Below, in pieces: positions 37,958 through 47,408 of a stretch of DNA of 64,000 nucleotides. The DNA comes from Chloropicon primus. Taxonomy: Eukaryota > Chlorophyta > Chloropicophyceae > Chloropicales > Chloropicaceae. Location: positions 744,001 to 808,000 of the forward strand of contig CP060758.1 of NCBI GenBank assembly GCA_023205875.1, written 5' to 3'. Each line of letters starts with the position of its first letter. Positions within the stretch are counted from its first letter, which is position 1. The position numbers were made by a program, and so were the translations under genes. The notes beneath the pieces were generated by a model, which worked only from the letters and a program-made list of their open reading frames with translations, made no database searches and was not told where the DNA came from.

Positions 37958-38647
37958 ATGGCGAGAACGAAGAGAGGTATAGAGCAGACGGTAAGTTCTA
38001 CGGGAGTGGTCGTCGCTTCCCTCCGCCCCAGGAGGGCTCGCCGCACGTCCATTGACTCCCTGTGGTCGACTTGGTTGACCCGAAATGTTCCTCGTCGTTT
38101 CTGACCCTTTCGACGTTCCCCCTGGTCTCGTCCCGTCGCGGAATGCGCGCAGGGAGGGCAGAGCTCGGGTCCGAGCACGTCCGAGCGCCAGCCGAGGAAG
38201 AGAAGGTACAGGCCCGGAACCAAAGCGCTCAAGGAGATCCGGCACTTTCAAAAGACGACGGACCTGCTGCTGCGCAAGCTGCCTTTTGCCCGACTCGTTA
38301 GAGAAATCGGAAACACCGTGTCCGTGGAGCCGTACCGCTGGACTGCGGAGGCCCTGCTGGCCCTGCAGGAGGCCTCGGAAGCTTTTATGGTCGGACTCTT
38401 CGAGGACTGCAACTTGTGCGCAATCCACGCCAAGAGGGTCACGATAAGTAAGTCCAGCCCCCTCCCTCCCTCGCCTCTCGGCCGATCACACACACACACG
38501 CACGCGCGCGCGCCCATTTTGTGCACCCTTTTCCTGACTCGTGTTCTTTCTCCCCACACCCCACTCTTGCCAACCTGTGCAGTGCCGAAGGACATGCAAC
38601 TGGCCCGCAGGATAAGGGGCCCGGTCTACGGAATAGCATCGTACTAG
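37958..38647 (+). CDS. CENH3: Centromeric histone H3 variant (cenH3/CENP-A) (three exons)
   Basis: Replaces H3 in centromeric nucleosomes and directs kinetochore assembly. Exons: 37958-37990, 38153-38447 and 38583-38647 (phases 0 and 1; GTAAGT donors, CAG acceptors); product 130 residues. The tail (1-29) starts [10 protein letters not shown] but lacks the ARKS motifs of H3. The fold domain reads [26 protein letters not shown], then loop 1 and helix 2 as [18 protein letters not shown]. That loop is one residue longer than in H3 and has Trp74 where H3 has Phe84. H3 Thr107 is Cys97 (FEDCNLC). All three changes are cenH3 hallmarks, and RWTAEAL is the plant CENH3 signature. The end, [13 protein letters not shown] followed by PVYGIASY, stays H3-like but extended. 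TGTAA lies 90 bases after the stop. Confidence 0.9.
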
Positions 38648-38866
38648 CCGTGTGCGCGTTGTTCTCGGGACAGACGATGGCCGTCGCCTCGACTCTTGCT
38701 TTTCGACAATTGGACAGGCGGGAGGAGTTGGGCGACTGTAATTGTATAAGAAAAATGTGTATAAAACCTAAATAAAGACATTTACCAAGGAGGTCCGGTC
38801 TGCAAAAAACTTGATGGGTGGCCTTGCGCCCCGTCATCCCTCGACGCCCCGTCCAGACCAATGCCT

Positions 38867-39856
38867 TCACTTCCACTTCTTGGATACGTACTCTTGGTAA
38901 GGGCCGGGCTTCTCCTTTGGGATCGTGTCCTTGAGCACCACGTGCTTCGAGCGGGGCTTCGCTTGGAACTCGTCGCGGAACTTCCCCTCGCGGTCCAGCA
39001 TTTGCTCCTCCACAGCCACCATCTGGATCTCCCTCTCCTGCAGCTCGTCCTGCAAGTCGCCCTTCTTGCCGCCAAACTGCCAAGTGTCGAAGGCCTCCCT
39101 CTCCGGGAAGACCCTCTTGGCCGGCTTCGTGGCCGCCTCGGCTTGGGTTCCCGCCGCCGGGGTGGAAGCCATGCCGGTGACAGTCTGGCTCCCAGCAGCC
39201 GCCGCGTCTCCCTCGTTCTCCAGGGCCTCGAAGTCTTCGTCGTCGAAGTCCTCCTTCACGGGCTTGGAGTCCGCCTGAACCTCCTGGTTCGTTGCCCTAC
39301 TGTACACGTTGGAGACGCCCGTGAAGAACTTGGGCCAGACCACGAGAAACACGACGCCAAGGAAAAGGTAGATGGCTATCTTGACCGCCATGTTGAAGAC
39401 CTCGCCCCACCCCCCGTCATTGCCGCCGCCTCCCCCTCCGCCCCCGCCTCCCTGGTCGCCAGACCCGTTTCCACCGCCGTCTCCGCTACCGTCGTCCAGC
39501 TTGGCGAAAATGCTCTCCTTGCCCTGAAAGGCCTGCTCCAGAGCCTTCTTCGCCAGCTCCTTCTTCTGGTCCGTCCGCGGGACCGCTCGAGGCTCGTCCG
39601 CGGCGAAGAGTCCCGTCAAAGGGAGCACGCCCGGCGACTCCACGCCGCCCGGAACGGAGTCTACAAAGCGGTTGAACAGCAGGTGGACCTTGTGCTTGGA
39701 AGGAGAGCTTTGCCTCGGTCTCGGCGCCTGCCTCTTCCTCAGACCCAGGCCGAGTCCGCGGCAGGAGACGGAGCACGACGCCGTCCCACTCCTCCCCTCC
39801 CTGCACACGCTCCTTCGTCCAACCCCGACTGTCGACCGACCCAAAGAAGCCTCCAT
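38867..39856 (-). CDS. Unrecognised plastid-targeted single-span membrane protein
   Basis: 329 residues from the ATG giving MEASLGRSTVGVGRRSV; the first 60 residues are Ser/Arg/Gly-rich with few acids, typical of a transit peptide. A Gly-rich linker near residue 150 leads into one membrane span (MAVKIAIYLFLGVVFLVVWP, about 157-177). The stromal or lumenal C-half is acidic, then Glu/Gln/Arg-rich and helical (GDLQDELQEREIQMVAVEEQ), and ends with a basic KEKPGPYQEYVSKKWK. No family is recognised. Location is inference from composition; thylakoid or inner-envelope placement is open. A larger plus-strand frame overlaps it antisense and is not believed. Confidence 0.6.
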   Translation of the reverse strand: MEASLGRSTVGVGRRSVCREGRSGTASCSVSCRGLGLGLRKRQAPRPRQSSPSKHKVHLLFNRFVDSVPGGVESPGVLPLTGLFAADEPRAVPRTDQKKELAKKALEQAFQGKESIFAKLDDGSGDGGGNGSGDQGGGGGGGGGGNDGGWGEVFNMAVKIAIYLFLGVVFLVVWPKFFTGVSNVYSRATNQEVQADSKPVKEDFDDEDFEALENEGDAAAAGSQTVTGMASTPAAGTQAEAATKPAKRVFPEREAFDTWQFGGKKGDLQDELQEREIQMVAVEEQMLDREGKFRDEFQAKPRSKHVVLKDTIPKEKPGPYQEYVSKKWK

Positions 39857-40111
39857 CGCTACGGGGCTGCCTTCTCCTCTTCCCAACCACGAACGCCCTC
39901 GTCCTCGACACCACGAACGTCCTCGTCCTCCCTCTCTCTCTTCCGATCGATCCGATCCCACCCTATCCACTTCCACTTCTCCTTCCCGTCAGGTGTCAAA
40001 ATAATACACTGTTGTGGCGTCCATGGCAAAATAACGGGCGAGCTCGAGAGGGGCGACCGACGACGAGAATCGACGCGCCCAGTCTCGTTTGGCGGCACAC
40101 GGGACGCCAAG

Positions 40112-41425
40112 ATGAGAGGTAGGTCTCTCACAGTTGTGCGTTGGCTGCGGAAAGATCTGATCGCGATCCCTATGCGTGCCTTCCCGGTCGGTCTCCTCCT
40201 TCCCTTGGCTTTCTGGGTGGTGTTCACGGCGATGCATTTCAGCCCCCCGCCGTTGGCGGGGTTGTCCCCCCCCTGGGCCGGTTCCAGGTTGGGTGCGCCG
40301 GTCGCCCTCTGCACGAACGAGTCCACGTGCCCGCGAAGCGGGACGACATGCTTCCAGGGCGTCTGCGTCGAATGGATGCGGCGGGGTGGTGACGACCAGG
40401 GCAGCGAGGGAACCCCAGCCCCCCGTGAAGGGGGCGACTGTGTGCCGTCGTGTTTCGAGGAGGTCCAATTGTACGAGTCGCACCACTACAAGCGGAGCGT
40501 GACGATGGTTGAGGGCTACGGCTCGGTGGCAGGGGGGTGCACGGTGATGTACGACGTGGCGGGTGCGACGAAGGGCGGTGTGTCAAAGGAGGACTACGAG
40601 GCCCGGACGATGGGGAACATGAAGCGGAGAGAGTCGACGGGGGGGAAACGGTGGGGGGCATGGTGTGAGGCACCCAATGCGCTGCATCCATCCTCCGCAG
40701 CACGCCCGCCACGAATCCCCAAACTCATTCACCAAACCTGGAAATCGCACGCGGAGCCGACGTGGTCCAAGGCCTCTTCGTGGATATCACTGAATCCAGA
40801 TTGGCAATACCGTCTGTGGGACGACGACGAAGCCGCCGAATTGGTACGGACGAACTTTCCGCGCGTGTGGGGTGTGTGGGATCGCCTTCGTCCGGTGGAA
40901 CGTGCGGACGTCTTTCGGTATGCGGTTGTGTACGTCCACGGTGGTGTGTACGCGGACTTGGACGTTGAGTGCATCCGTCCAATCGACACCTGGCCAGGGA
41001 TTTCAAGCAGTGACGGCCTTGTCGGCATCGAGGGAATCATGCAAGATGAGGAAGAGATGCGACGCGTCAAGTTTGTTGCTTTGACGCAGTACTGCCAGTG
41101 GACGTTCGCCTTTGCCCAAGGCCACCCCGTGTTGCGCCGCGCCTTGGACACGGTCGTGCAACGCGTCGAGGACGGAGAGCAGGACACCTTAAAGAAGACT
41201 GGCCCAGGTGCCTTCTCCACCGCCCTCGCCACCATCGAACCGGGCGTCAAGGTCCTGGATGGAAACGCGTTTGCAACCGGTGGATATGGCAATTCGCTCA
41301 CCTCGACGAACGCCACTTTGATCAGGCATTACTTCAGGGGGTCCTGGAAACTCTGGTGGAGGAAAGAACCCGTACACGGTGTGCCCGTTACGGAGCAAGA
41401 AGATGAATCGATTCCTATGTCTTAA
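40112..41425 (+). CDS. GT32-family glycosyltransferase, type II membrane protein
   Basis: 437 residues starting MRGRSLTVVRWLRKDL, with one N-terminal span (GLLLPLAFWVVFTAMHF, about 29-45) that would anchor it in the Golgi with the catalytic domain in the lumen. The catalytic region (about 205-400) fits the DXD-containing glycosyltransferase family of OCH1 and related enzymes: PKLIHQTWKS, NPDWQYRLWDDD, PVERADVFRYAVVYVHGGVY, and the metal/sugar-nucleotide motif ADLDVEC. Sugar and acceptor are unknown. Odd point: across the catalytic part arginine is written almost only with CGN codons, whereas neighbouring genes mostly use AGG/AGA. This may mark a different history. TGTAA lies 35 bases after the stop. 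Confidence 0.85.
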   Translation: MRGRSLTVVRWLRKDLIAIPMRAFPVGLLLPLAFWVVFTAMHFSPPPLAGLSPPWAGSRLGAPVALCTNESTCPRSGTTCFQGVCVEWMRRGGDDQGSEGTPAPREGGDCVPSCFEEVQLYESHHYKRSVTMVEGYGSVAGGCTVMYDVAGATKGGVSKEDYEARTMGNMKRRESTGGKRWGAWCEAPNALHPSSAARPPRIPKLIHQTWKSHAEPTWSKASSWISLNPDWQYRLWDDDEAAELVRTNFPRVWGVWDRLRPVERADVFRYAVVYVHGGVYADLDVECIRPIDTWPGISSSDGLVGIEGIMQDEEEMRRVKFVALTQYCQWTFAFAQGHPVLRRALDTVVQRVEDGEQDTLKKTGPGAFSTALATIEPGVKVLDGNAFATGGYGNSLTSTNATLIRHYFRGSWKLWWRKEPVHGVPVTEQEDESIPMS

Positions 41426-41780
41426 GTTATAGGTGACCTATATAAGTTACAAGTCTCAATGTAACTTCTTGCGATGATACCTTTGAGAGCCAGAGAAGGA
41501 AGAGAGCCAGAGAAGGGAGAGAGAAATTCCCTGGTCCCTCTCTCTCCGTTCCCACATCGATCAATCCCTCAATCGATCGCACGACGCGCACCCTGCTGAG
41601 GTGACTCTCCCTTCCCATCCATGAGAATTGACGATCACAGACGGAGAGGGAGGCAGAGAGGGGGGAAGGCCGTGCAGGGCAAAGGGGTGTGCTTGCTTGG
41701 GGTGCGCGGGACGACGCTTTGGGGTGGCTGCGAGGCAGTTGGCTCGGTGAGAAGATTCAGGGAGAAGAAGGTGGAGTGCA
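41426..41780. other. Intergenic region GT32 to golgin
   Basis: 355 bases. It contains TGTAA at 41460-41464 (GT32 poly(A) signal) and a GA-rich part at about 41486-41525. No gene is seen. Confidence 0.4.
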
Positions 41781-44105
41781 ATGTCGTGGCTAAGCAGCCT
41801 GCAGGATGGGCTTAAGAATGCTGAGGCCCTCCTGAACAGCGTGGATGCCAAGGCGAAGGAGGTCGCGGTGGTGCAGTCCAACCCGGGGGCGGGAGACAGG
41901 AAGCTACAAGAGGGTTTGAGGGAGGGTCAAGCGGCGAGGTCGCAGGTCTCCCCGCCGTCCCCGCCCCCCCAGCAGAGCAGTGGCCGCGCAGGCCATCATG
42001 CGGAGCGGAAGACGTTTCAGTCGGCAAGCGACGCGCAAGCCAGGGCGAGTTTTGCCTCGCCGAGGCCCTCGCACACGAAGAGGGCGAACGGGGCGACCCC
42101 GAGGAGCGGTGCAGGGGCGAGGCCAGTGAGGGTTGCGACGCCGTCCAAGGGGGCGGAAGCCGTGGAGGAGAAGTCTTTCAGCGACCTGACTGCGATGCTG
42201 AGCACCTCTGAGGAGGAGACCAAGTCGACCCCAAGGGTGGATCCGAGGCTCATGGCTTTGCCGCAGCCCCCCGTGGCCGCGGCCTCCCCCCGGACGAAAC
42301 CCAAGCACGAAGGTGGGGCAGCCGGGACGGGTGCGAAGCCTCCTCCACCGCCAGAGAGCGCGTTCCCGTCTCCTCCGGTGGAGTCAAAGCAAGTTGAGCT
42401 CCCAAAGCAAGTCCGCGATCCTCCGCAAGGAGTCGGGAAAGAGCAAGGCGGTGCCAGCCTGGGGCAAGAAAAGTCAAAGTCTGAATCCCTGCCTCCCGTG
42501 CCATCAAACGCGAGTGCGGATGCAAGCAATGATAATGCGGACAGAGCTTCAGCGTCAGTGGTAGTTGAAGGAGCCAAGGTGGCAGAGGAGCCTGCCGCTG
42601 CCGCTGCAGTGGAGGAGAAAGTTTCCTCAGCGGACGAGTCGGGAGCAAGGAAAGTTGTTGGAGGGAGCCAAGAGCAAGAAATCCAGGCGGAAAAGGAAGG
42701 AGGTTCCGGTAGTCTGCCCCCGCCCCCCAGCAGTCCAACTCCGGCCCTCGCATCCGTATCAGACGCCAGGGCACAGATGCGCAAGAAGTTGGAAGGAGAG
42801 ATCAAGGAAGCTGAGAGCCTCGCCATGACCAGCAAGGCTCCAAGCACCTCTGGAGCCCCCAAGGCCTCCGGCAAGGAAGCGAGGTTGAGCGCAATGTGCG
42901 AGAGACTCTCGAGCCGCTTGCAGCAGTACAAGGTAGAAAACGAGCAACTCGAGGAGATGCTGAAAGAGGCAGAAAGAGGCAAGGAGAACGTGGAGAAGGC
43001 TGTGGGGGAGATGAGGGAGCACAAGCAAGCGCTTGCATCAAAGGAGAGAGAGATTTCTGAGCTGAAGGCGAAGCTAAGGGACGCGGCAGAAGCCAGGGAG
43101 AGTGACCAGGTTGAGATACAATCCCTGAGAGGAGAGCACGACGATCTGGCGAAGAAAATGAGTAACAGCGAAATGAGGGTCCTTTCCGCCGCGCGAGAAG
43201 AGTTGAATGTGGTGGAACTCCGTCTAGAAACGGAGAGGAAGGCGCACAAGGCCACGAAAGAGACAGCTTTGAAGCGCGAACAGGACTTGGAGGCACACGT
43301 CTCGGAGAACACGGCAGCTCTTGCAACGATGCAGCGGAGGCTGGATGAAAGGTCAGAGAGGGTAGCTCACTTGGAGCAGGCAAATGCTTCGCTGGAGCAA
43401 AATTACTCTGAGCTCTCAAGGGAGATCTCCGACAAGGAGCGCAGGGAGAAACATCTGGTGGCGAGCAAGGAAGACAAGGAGCAGAAGCTGCAGAGCTCGC
43501 AGCAAACGCTTCTGAAAGTTGAGAAGGAGGCGGAGGACCTCAGGAAAGAGACCAGCACCGCAAAGGCGAGGGTTGCCGAACTCGAAGCAGAGATCGAGAA
43601 AATGAACAGTGAAAGAAAGCTTGGCAGTGAAGAGGAGAGCAGCTCGAAGGAAAAACTCAACGAGATGACAGATTTACTGTATCAGAAGCAAGAGCAGCTG
43701 GAAAAGCTGGCAAGCGACAAGGCGGCGATCCAAATGTCACTGGAGAAGGAATTGAATGGGCTGAAGCAGGAGCTTCAGCAGACCAAATCCATCAACTCAA
43801 ACATCACAAGGCGGGGTCAGGCCTTTGATATCGAAGACGTGGTGCCCATCGAGAGCATGAAGATGTACGACCGCTTGGCAAAGAACCGAAGAGTTGGGAA
43901 CTACCTCAAGAAGGGGGCACAGGCTCTGGACTTCTCAACAAGCACCGTGGTGGGCCTTCTCAAGCAGCAACCCATAGTGAGAATCGGGCTTTTCGCGTAC
44001 ATCATGCTGATCCATTTCTACCTCTATTGGGTGATGTACCGCTTGTCGTCGAAGGCGGTGCCCATGACAGATCCTGGGGAAATGATTCGAAGCCAGGAGG
44101 GCTGA
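41781..44105 (+). CDS. Golgin-84-like C-terminally anchored coiled-coil protein
   Basis: Golgin-84 (GOLGA5; golgin candidates 1/2 in plants) tethers vesicles at Golgi rims. 774 residues, intronless. The N-terminus MSWLSSLQDGLKNAEALLNS matches the family's amphipathic start. Residues 30-320 are low-complexity (Pro/Ala/Ser/Lys). A continuous coiled coil runs from about 365 to 680. The conserved C-terminal module then reads FDIEDVVPIESMKMYDRL, LKKGAQALDFSTSTVVGLLK, followed by the tail anchor IVRIGLFAYIMLIHFYLYWV (about 732-752) and a short tail. TGTAA lies 22 bases after the stop. It is tail-to-tail with the ankyrin-HDAC gene, with only 69 bases between stops. Confidence 0.88.
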   Translation: MSWLSSLQDGLKNAEALLNSVDAKAKEVAVVQSNPGAGDRKLQEGLREGQAARSQVSPPSPPPQQSSGRAGHHAERKTFQSASDAQARASFASPRPSHTKRANGATPRSGAGARPVRVATPSKGAEAVEEKSFSDLTAMLSTSEEETKSTPRVDPRLMALPQPPVAAASPRTKPKHEGGAAGTGAKPPPPPESAFPSPPVESKQVELPKQVRDPPQGVGKEQGGASLGQEKSKSESLPPVPSNASADASNDNADRASASVVVEGAKVAEEPAAAAAVEEKVSSADESGARKVVGGSQEQEIQAEKEGGSGSLPPPPSSPTPALASVSDARAQMRKKLEGEIKEAESLAMTSKAPSTSGAPKASGKEARLSAMCERLSSRLQQYKVENEQLEEMLKEAERGKENVEKAVGEMREHKQALASKEREISELKAKLRDAAEARESDQVEIQSLRGEHDDLAKKMSNSEMRVLSAAREELNVVELRLETERKAHKATKETALKREQDLEAHVSENTAALATMQRRLDERSERVAHLEQANASLEQNYSELSREISDKERREKHLVASKEDKEQKLQSSQQTLLKVEKEAEDLRKETSTAKARVAELEAEIEKMNSERKLGSEEESSSKEKLNEMTDLLYQKQEQLEKLASDKAAIQMSLEKELNGLKQELQQTKSINSNITRRGQAFDIEDVVPIESMKMYDRLAKNRRVGNYLKKGAQALDFSTSTVVGLLKQQPIVRIGLFAYIMLIHFYLYWVMYRLSSKAVPMTDPGEMIRSQEG

Positions 44106-44174
44106 AAAGGTGGTTATTTTGTGATTTGTAATATAATACACAGCCTTTTTCTTCTCTCTCTCTCACAATGTTTC

Positions 44175-46886
44175 CTATTCGCCACCGTTCGATTTGGCAG
44201 CTTCGGCTTCCTTCTCTAACTGAGCGTTCAGAGCAACATAGTCTATCGAGCCTCCTCCCCTTCTCCTGCGCTTTGGAGATGACGGGCCTTCGAGACCAGC
44301 TTCCTCGCGGTTCTCGTTGGTGGCTGGGTTGTCATCGAGGTCCTGCCTCTCCGCAAGAAGCTTCTGGAGCTCCTCTTGCTGTTTCCTCAATTTCTCCTGC
44401 TCAATTCTGATCTCCCTGTCTCTCTCCTTAATCTGTTCCGCTTCACTCCACTCCTTGAAGATTGCTCCGCCAAGAGCTCTGACATGGGCTGCCACACTTC
44501 TCGCAAACGGAGACACCGTCCTGCCCTGAATCCTGTACCCGCCTTCCAGAATGCTAACAATCCTGCCTTCGCTGTGCTTGTTTGCAATCTTGACGAGCTC
44601 CTCAGTGACCCACTCGTAGTCGCACTCGAGCAAGCCGATGTATCCAGAGTTCATGTCATCCTTGGCATGGGCATCAAAACCAGCGCTGATCAAGATCAAG
44701 TCTGGCTCGTGGCTCGCAACAGCGGGGAGAATCTTGTCCCTCCACGCCTTCTTCCACAACTGCCTCTCTGACTTTGGACCCTTGATTCCAACATTGATAA
44801 TTCGAGGGCCATCCAAAAATGGTCTCGATCCGCCCACGTAAGGGAAATCATCCATCTCCTGAGCTCCAGTGTCGTCCGTGGCCCCTGTTCCTGGGTAAAA
44901 GTGGTTGCCGTAGCCTTGGCAGCTTGCAAACAGGATGGCATCCTTGTCATTCATGTCAACCCAGGGCTTGAATTTATGAGATCTCACGAAGCCTTCAAAC
45001 TTGTAAGTGCCAGAGCCATCATTGCCACCGATCAGCATTCTTTGCTTCAGCACCGTAGGAGTCACGCTGCTAACGCATGCTTCCGTGCCGTTACCATGGT
45101 GGACATCGAAGTCCACGAGCGCCACCTTCTTGATCTTCTTCCTGTAGATGTTCATCGCGTACGCCGCCGCTACGGCGAGATTGTTCAGCAAACAAAATCC
45201 ATGAGAATGCGACCCCCCCATGGCGGGGATGGTTGGATCCGTGCTCCCCCCAGAAACAGCTCCTGTTGGACCCGCGTGGTGCCCCGGAGGGCGGACGGCG
45301 CAAAACACTTTGCTGACTCCAGAACCCTTGCTGGAATCTTCCATCAATTTGTCGACGGCCATAATTGATGCGCCGGCAGCAACAAAGGCCGCGTCAAATG
45401 TGAACCGCGATATTTGGGTGTCGCCGTCGAGGGATCCGATGCCATCCACGTCGTTCCCGTCCTCGCTCAAGCCCTCGCAGACATCCTTCACGTGCTTTAT
45501 GTAGTGCCACTCGTGCACTCTCAGAACATCGGACATTTTCGCTTTGGGGGGGTTGTGCTCCCAGAGATAAGCGCCGTTGGCAGTGAATTCTGACGAGGTC
45601 AATATACCGCCATGTTCCCGGCTCGTGAGCACCTTCAAGCGATGGGGATTCTCTGGCGGGGCTTGGCTGAAGTAGCCCCTGGACAGCGTTGCCGGGCGGC
45701 AAGTGAAGTGGTTCTCGCAAACTTCGCTTCTGATGATGAGCGTTTTGTTCTTTTGCATCGCTTCCGATCGATTTCCCTCCAGGCTCGCGGCTTCCGCGTC
45801 CACATCAAAGCCGCTCGAGCCTTTTGCTCTGAACTCTGAGATCTTCTCCTTCAGATCCCCATGTCCATAAGCACCCGCGTCAACCAGTGGGGTGTTGCCC
45901 ACGATGTCCTTGCACTTGGTGCTGTTGCCAGAAGCATCCGCGGACAACAACCTGAAGGCAATCTGTGCGTGCCCCTGCCTCAGGGCGAAGTGAAGCGGGA
46001 CGCATTTTTTGTAGTTCTTGGTCGTGCACAGGAGCTCCGAGAGCTGCACTGCAGCCTCCCCTTCGCCCCCGCTCAACTTTACAGTATTGGCTGTGCTCAA
46101 CAGCAGGTCGACCATGTCCGCGTGGCCCCTCAGGGAGGCGTAGTGCAGCGCCGTGTTCCCGAGCTTATCCCTCACCAACAAGTAGTCCCGGAGAGCCGAG
46201 GAATCGACTTCCCCGGTCGCCTCGTCCGCAAAGCCCGAGAAGAGAATTTTGGCTATATCGCCAAGCCCGAGGTCTGCCGCGATATGAAGGGGCGTCCTCC
46301 TAAAGTCGTCCGCAATCAACACGGTCTCCAGGCCCCCGCAGTGCCGCATGATCGCCTTCGCGGCCTCTGGGGCGAAGAGCCTCAGGTGGTCGAGGCAGCC
46401 CACACTGACCGCGACGTGGATTAGGGGGGAGCCCTCGCAGCCCACGCCAGTGTCCGCGCCCTCCTGGAGGAGGAGGTTCAGGCACTCCAAGGAGCCGTTG
46501 AGGAGGGAGACGTGCAAGGGCGTGCAACCAGAGTCATCAAAGGCGTCCATCAGATTATCGGCCTCGTCGCTATTCTCGTCGTCATCGTCCTCCTCCCCTC
46601 CGAAATCCCCATCGTCCGAGTCATCGTCGTCGTCGTCGTCCTCAATCTTGTCCTTCATCTCCTCGTCAGCGGGGCCGCTGCCGTTCTCTCCGCCATCTCC
46701 GGCACCGACCTCCTCCCTCTGCCCCTCTCCCCCCTTGGCAGCTGCGGCCTCCTCCTCCTTGTTCAGGCCAAGCAGGTCCTTCAGGAGTTCCACATCGTCT
46801 CCCTCGCAAGCGTCGTGGACGGCATAACGCCCGCGGACGCGAGCTGGGTGGACGAAAACACCTTCCAGGGCATCCAAAGCGTCCAT
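44175..46886 (-). CDS. Ankyrin-repeat plus class II histone deacetylase fusion
   Basis: 903 residues in one uninterrupted frame. Part 1 (about 20-330) holds ankyrin repeats around an acidic insert: YAVHDACEGDDVELLKDLLG, TPLHVSLLNGSLECLNLLLQ, TPLHIAADLGLGDIAKILF, TALHYASLRGHADMVDLLLS, and a fifth with VPLHFALRQGHAQIAFRLL. Part 2 (about 400-805) is a class II HDAC with the zinc-site motifs VRPPGHHAGP, GFCLLNNLAVAAAY, VDFDVHHGNGTE, SAGFDAHAKDD and a closing LEGGYRI. All metal ligands (Asp, His, Asp) are in place, so it should be an active lysine deacetylase. A Glu/Gln coiled coil and a KRRRRGGG basic cluster, a possible nuclear signal, end the protein. The ankyrin part probably picks partners or targets. 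Confidence 0.92.
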   Translation of the reverse strand: MDALDALEGVFVHPARVRGRYAVHDACEGDDVELLKDLLGLNKEEEAAAAKGGEGQREEVGAGDGGENGSGPADEEMKDKIEDDDDDDDSDDGDFGGEEDDDDENSDEADNLMDAFDDSGCTPLHVSLLNGSLECLNLLLQEGADTGVGCEGSPLIHVAVSVGCLDHLRLFAPEAAKAIMRHCGGLETVLIADDFRRTPLHIAADLGLGDIAKILFSGFADEATGEVDSSALRDYLLVRDKLGNTALHYASLRGHADMVDLLLSTANTVKLSGGEGEAAVQLSELLCTTKNYKKCVPLHFALRQGHAQIAFRLLSADASGNSTKCKDIVGNTPLVDAGAYGHGDLKEKISEFRAKGSSGFDVDAEAASLEGNRSEAMQKNKTLIIRSEVCENHFTCRPATLSRGYFSQAPPENPHRLKVLTSREHGGILTSSEFTANGAYLWEHNPPKAKMSDVLRVHEWHYIKHVKDVCEGLSEDGNDVDGIGSLDGDTQISRFTFDAAFVAAGASIMAVDKLMEDSSKGSGVSKVFCAVRPPGHHAGPTGAVSGGSTDPTIPAMGGSHSHGFCLLNNLAVAAAYAMNIYRKKIKKVALVDFDVHHGNGTEACVSSVTPTVLKQRMLIGGNDGSGTYKFEGFVRSHKFKPWVDMNDKDAILFASCQGYGNHFYPGTGATDDTGAQEMDDFPYVGGSRPFLDGPRIINVGIKGPKSERQLWKKAWRDKILPAVASHEPDLILISAGFDAHAKDDMNSGYIGLLECDYEWVTEELVKIANKHSEGRIVSILEGGYRIQGRTVSPFARSVAAHVRALGGAIFKEWSEAEQIKERDREIRIEQEKLRKQQEELQKLLAERQDLDDNPATNENREEAGLEGPSSPKRRRRGGGSIDYVALNAQLEKEAEAAKSNGGE

Positions 46887-47408
46887 CGTCTAAAGGACAA
46901 ACACCCCGATACTCCTCGCTCCCTCGTTCGTACCTACTACAAGGTCTCGTTCTCTCTCCCTTGTGTCCTAGCCGCCGGCCCACTCCTCTCTTGCAAAAAT
47001 CAGCCAGAGAGCGATGAAGTCGAGTGAGTGAGATGGGGGGATGGGAGGCCAGGGATGTCAGGGACAGGGGCACCGTGTGACCTCTCCCTCTCCCTCTTCT
47101 TCCTCTTTCTTCACTCGCTTGCTTGGTGGGAGGAGGGCCAAAGGAGGTGGGATGGATGATGGTGGCGCGTCCTCGAGGAGCGTCCTCTGGAAGGTTTTTC
47201 CAAAAGGAGGAGCGAGGGACCTTGACCAAGGGACGAGGTAATCTCTCTCTCTCTCTCTCTCTTTCTTTCCTATGATGATCAAAGCCCGCACAATATATGG
47301 TGGATTCTAAGAGTCTATTTCAAGCAAAGCTTCCGGATGATGATGCCGGAAGGGCTTTGCAGGGTGTGATATTGGAACAGGTAAAACAGAGAAGGAAGTG
47401 GAGACTCC
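46887..47408. other. Intergenic region HDAC / UBE2S
   Basis: 522 bases between the HDAC start and the UBE2S stop, both on the minus strand. A (CT)n run lies at about 47240-47264. Open frames here are fragmentary. No gene is seen. Confidence 0.4.

Noticed and set aside
38861-40111. Long plus-strand frame joined to the GT32 gene (854 codons)
   Set aside because: The first 417 codons are antisense to the plastid protein, Leu/Arg-rich mirror sequence without domains; the GT32 start at 40112 has a proper type II anchor.
42017-43312. 431-codon minus-strand frame
   Set aside because: Antisense of the golgin coiled coil; no domain of its own.
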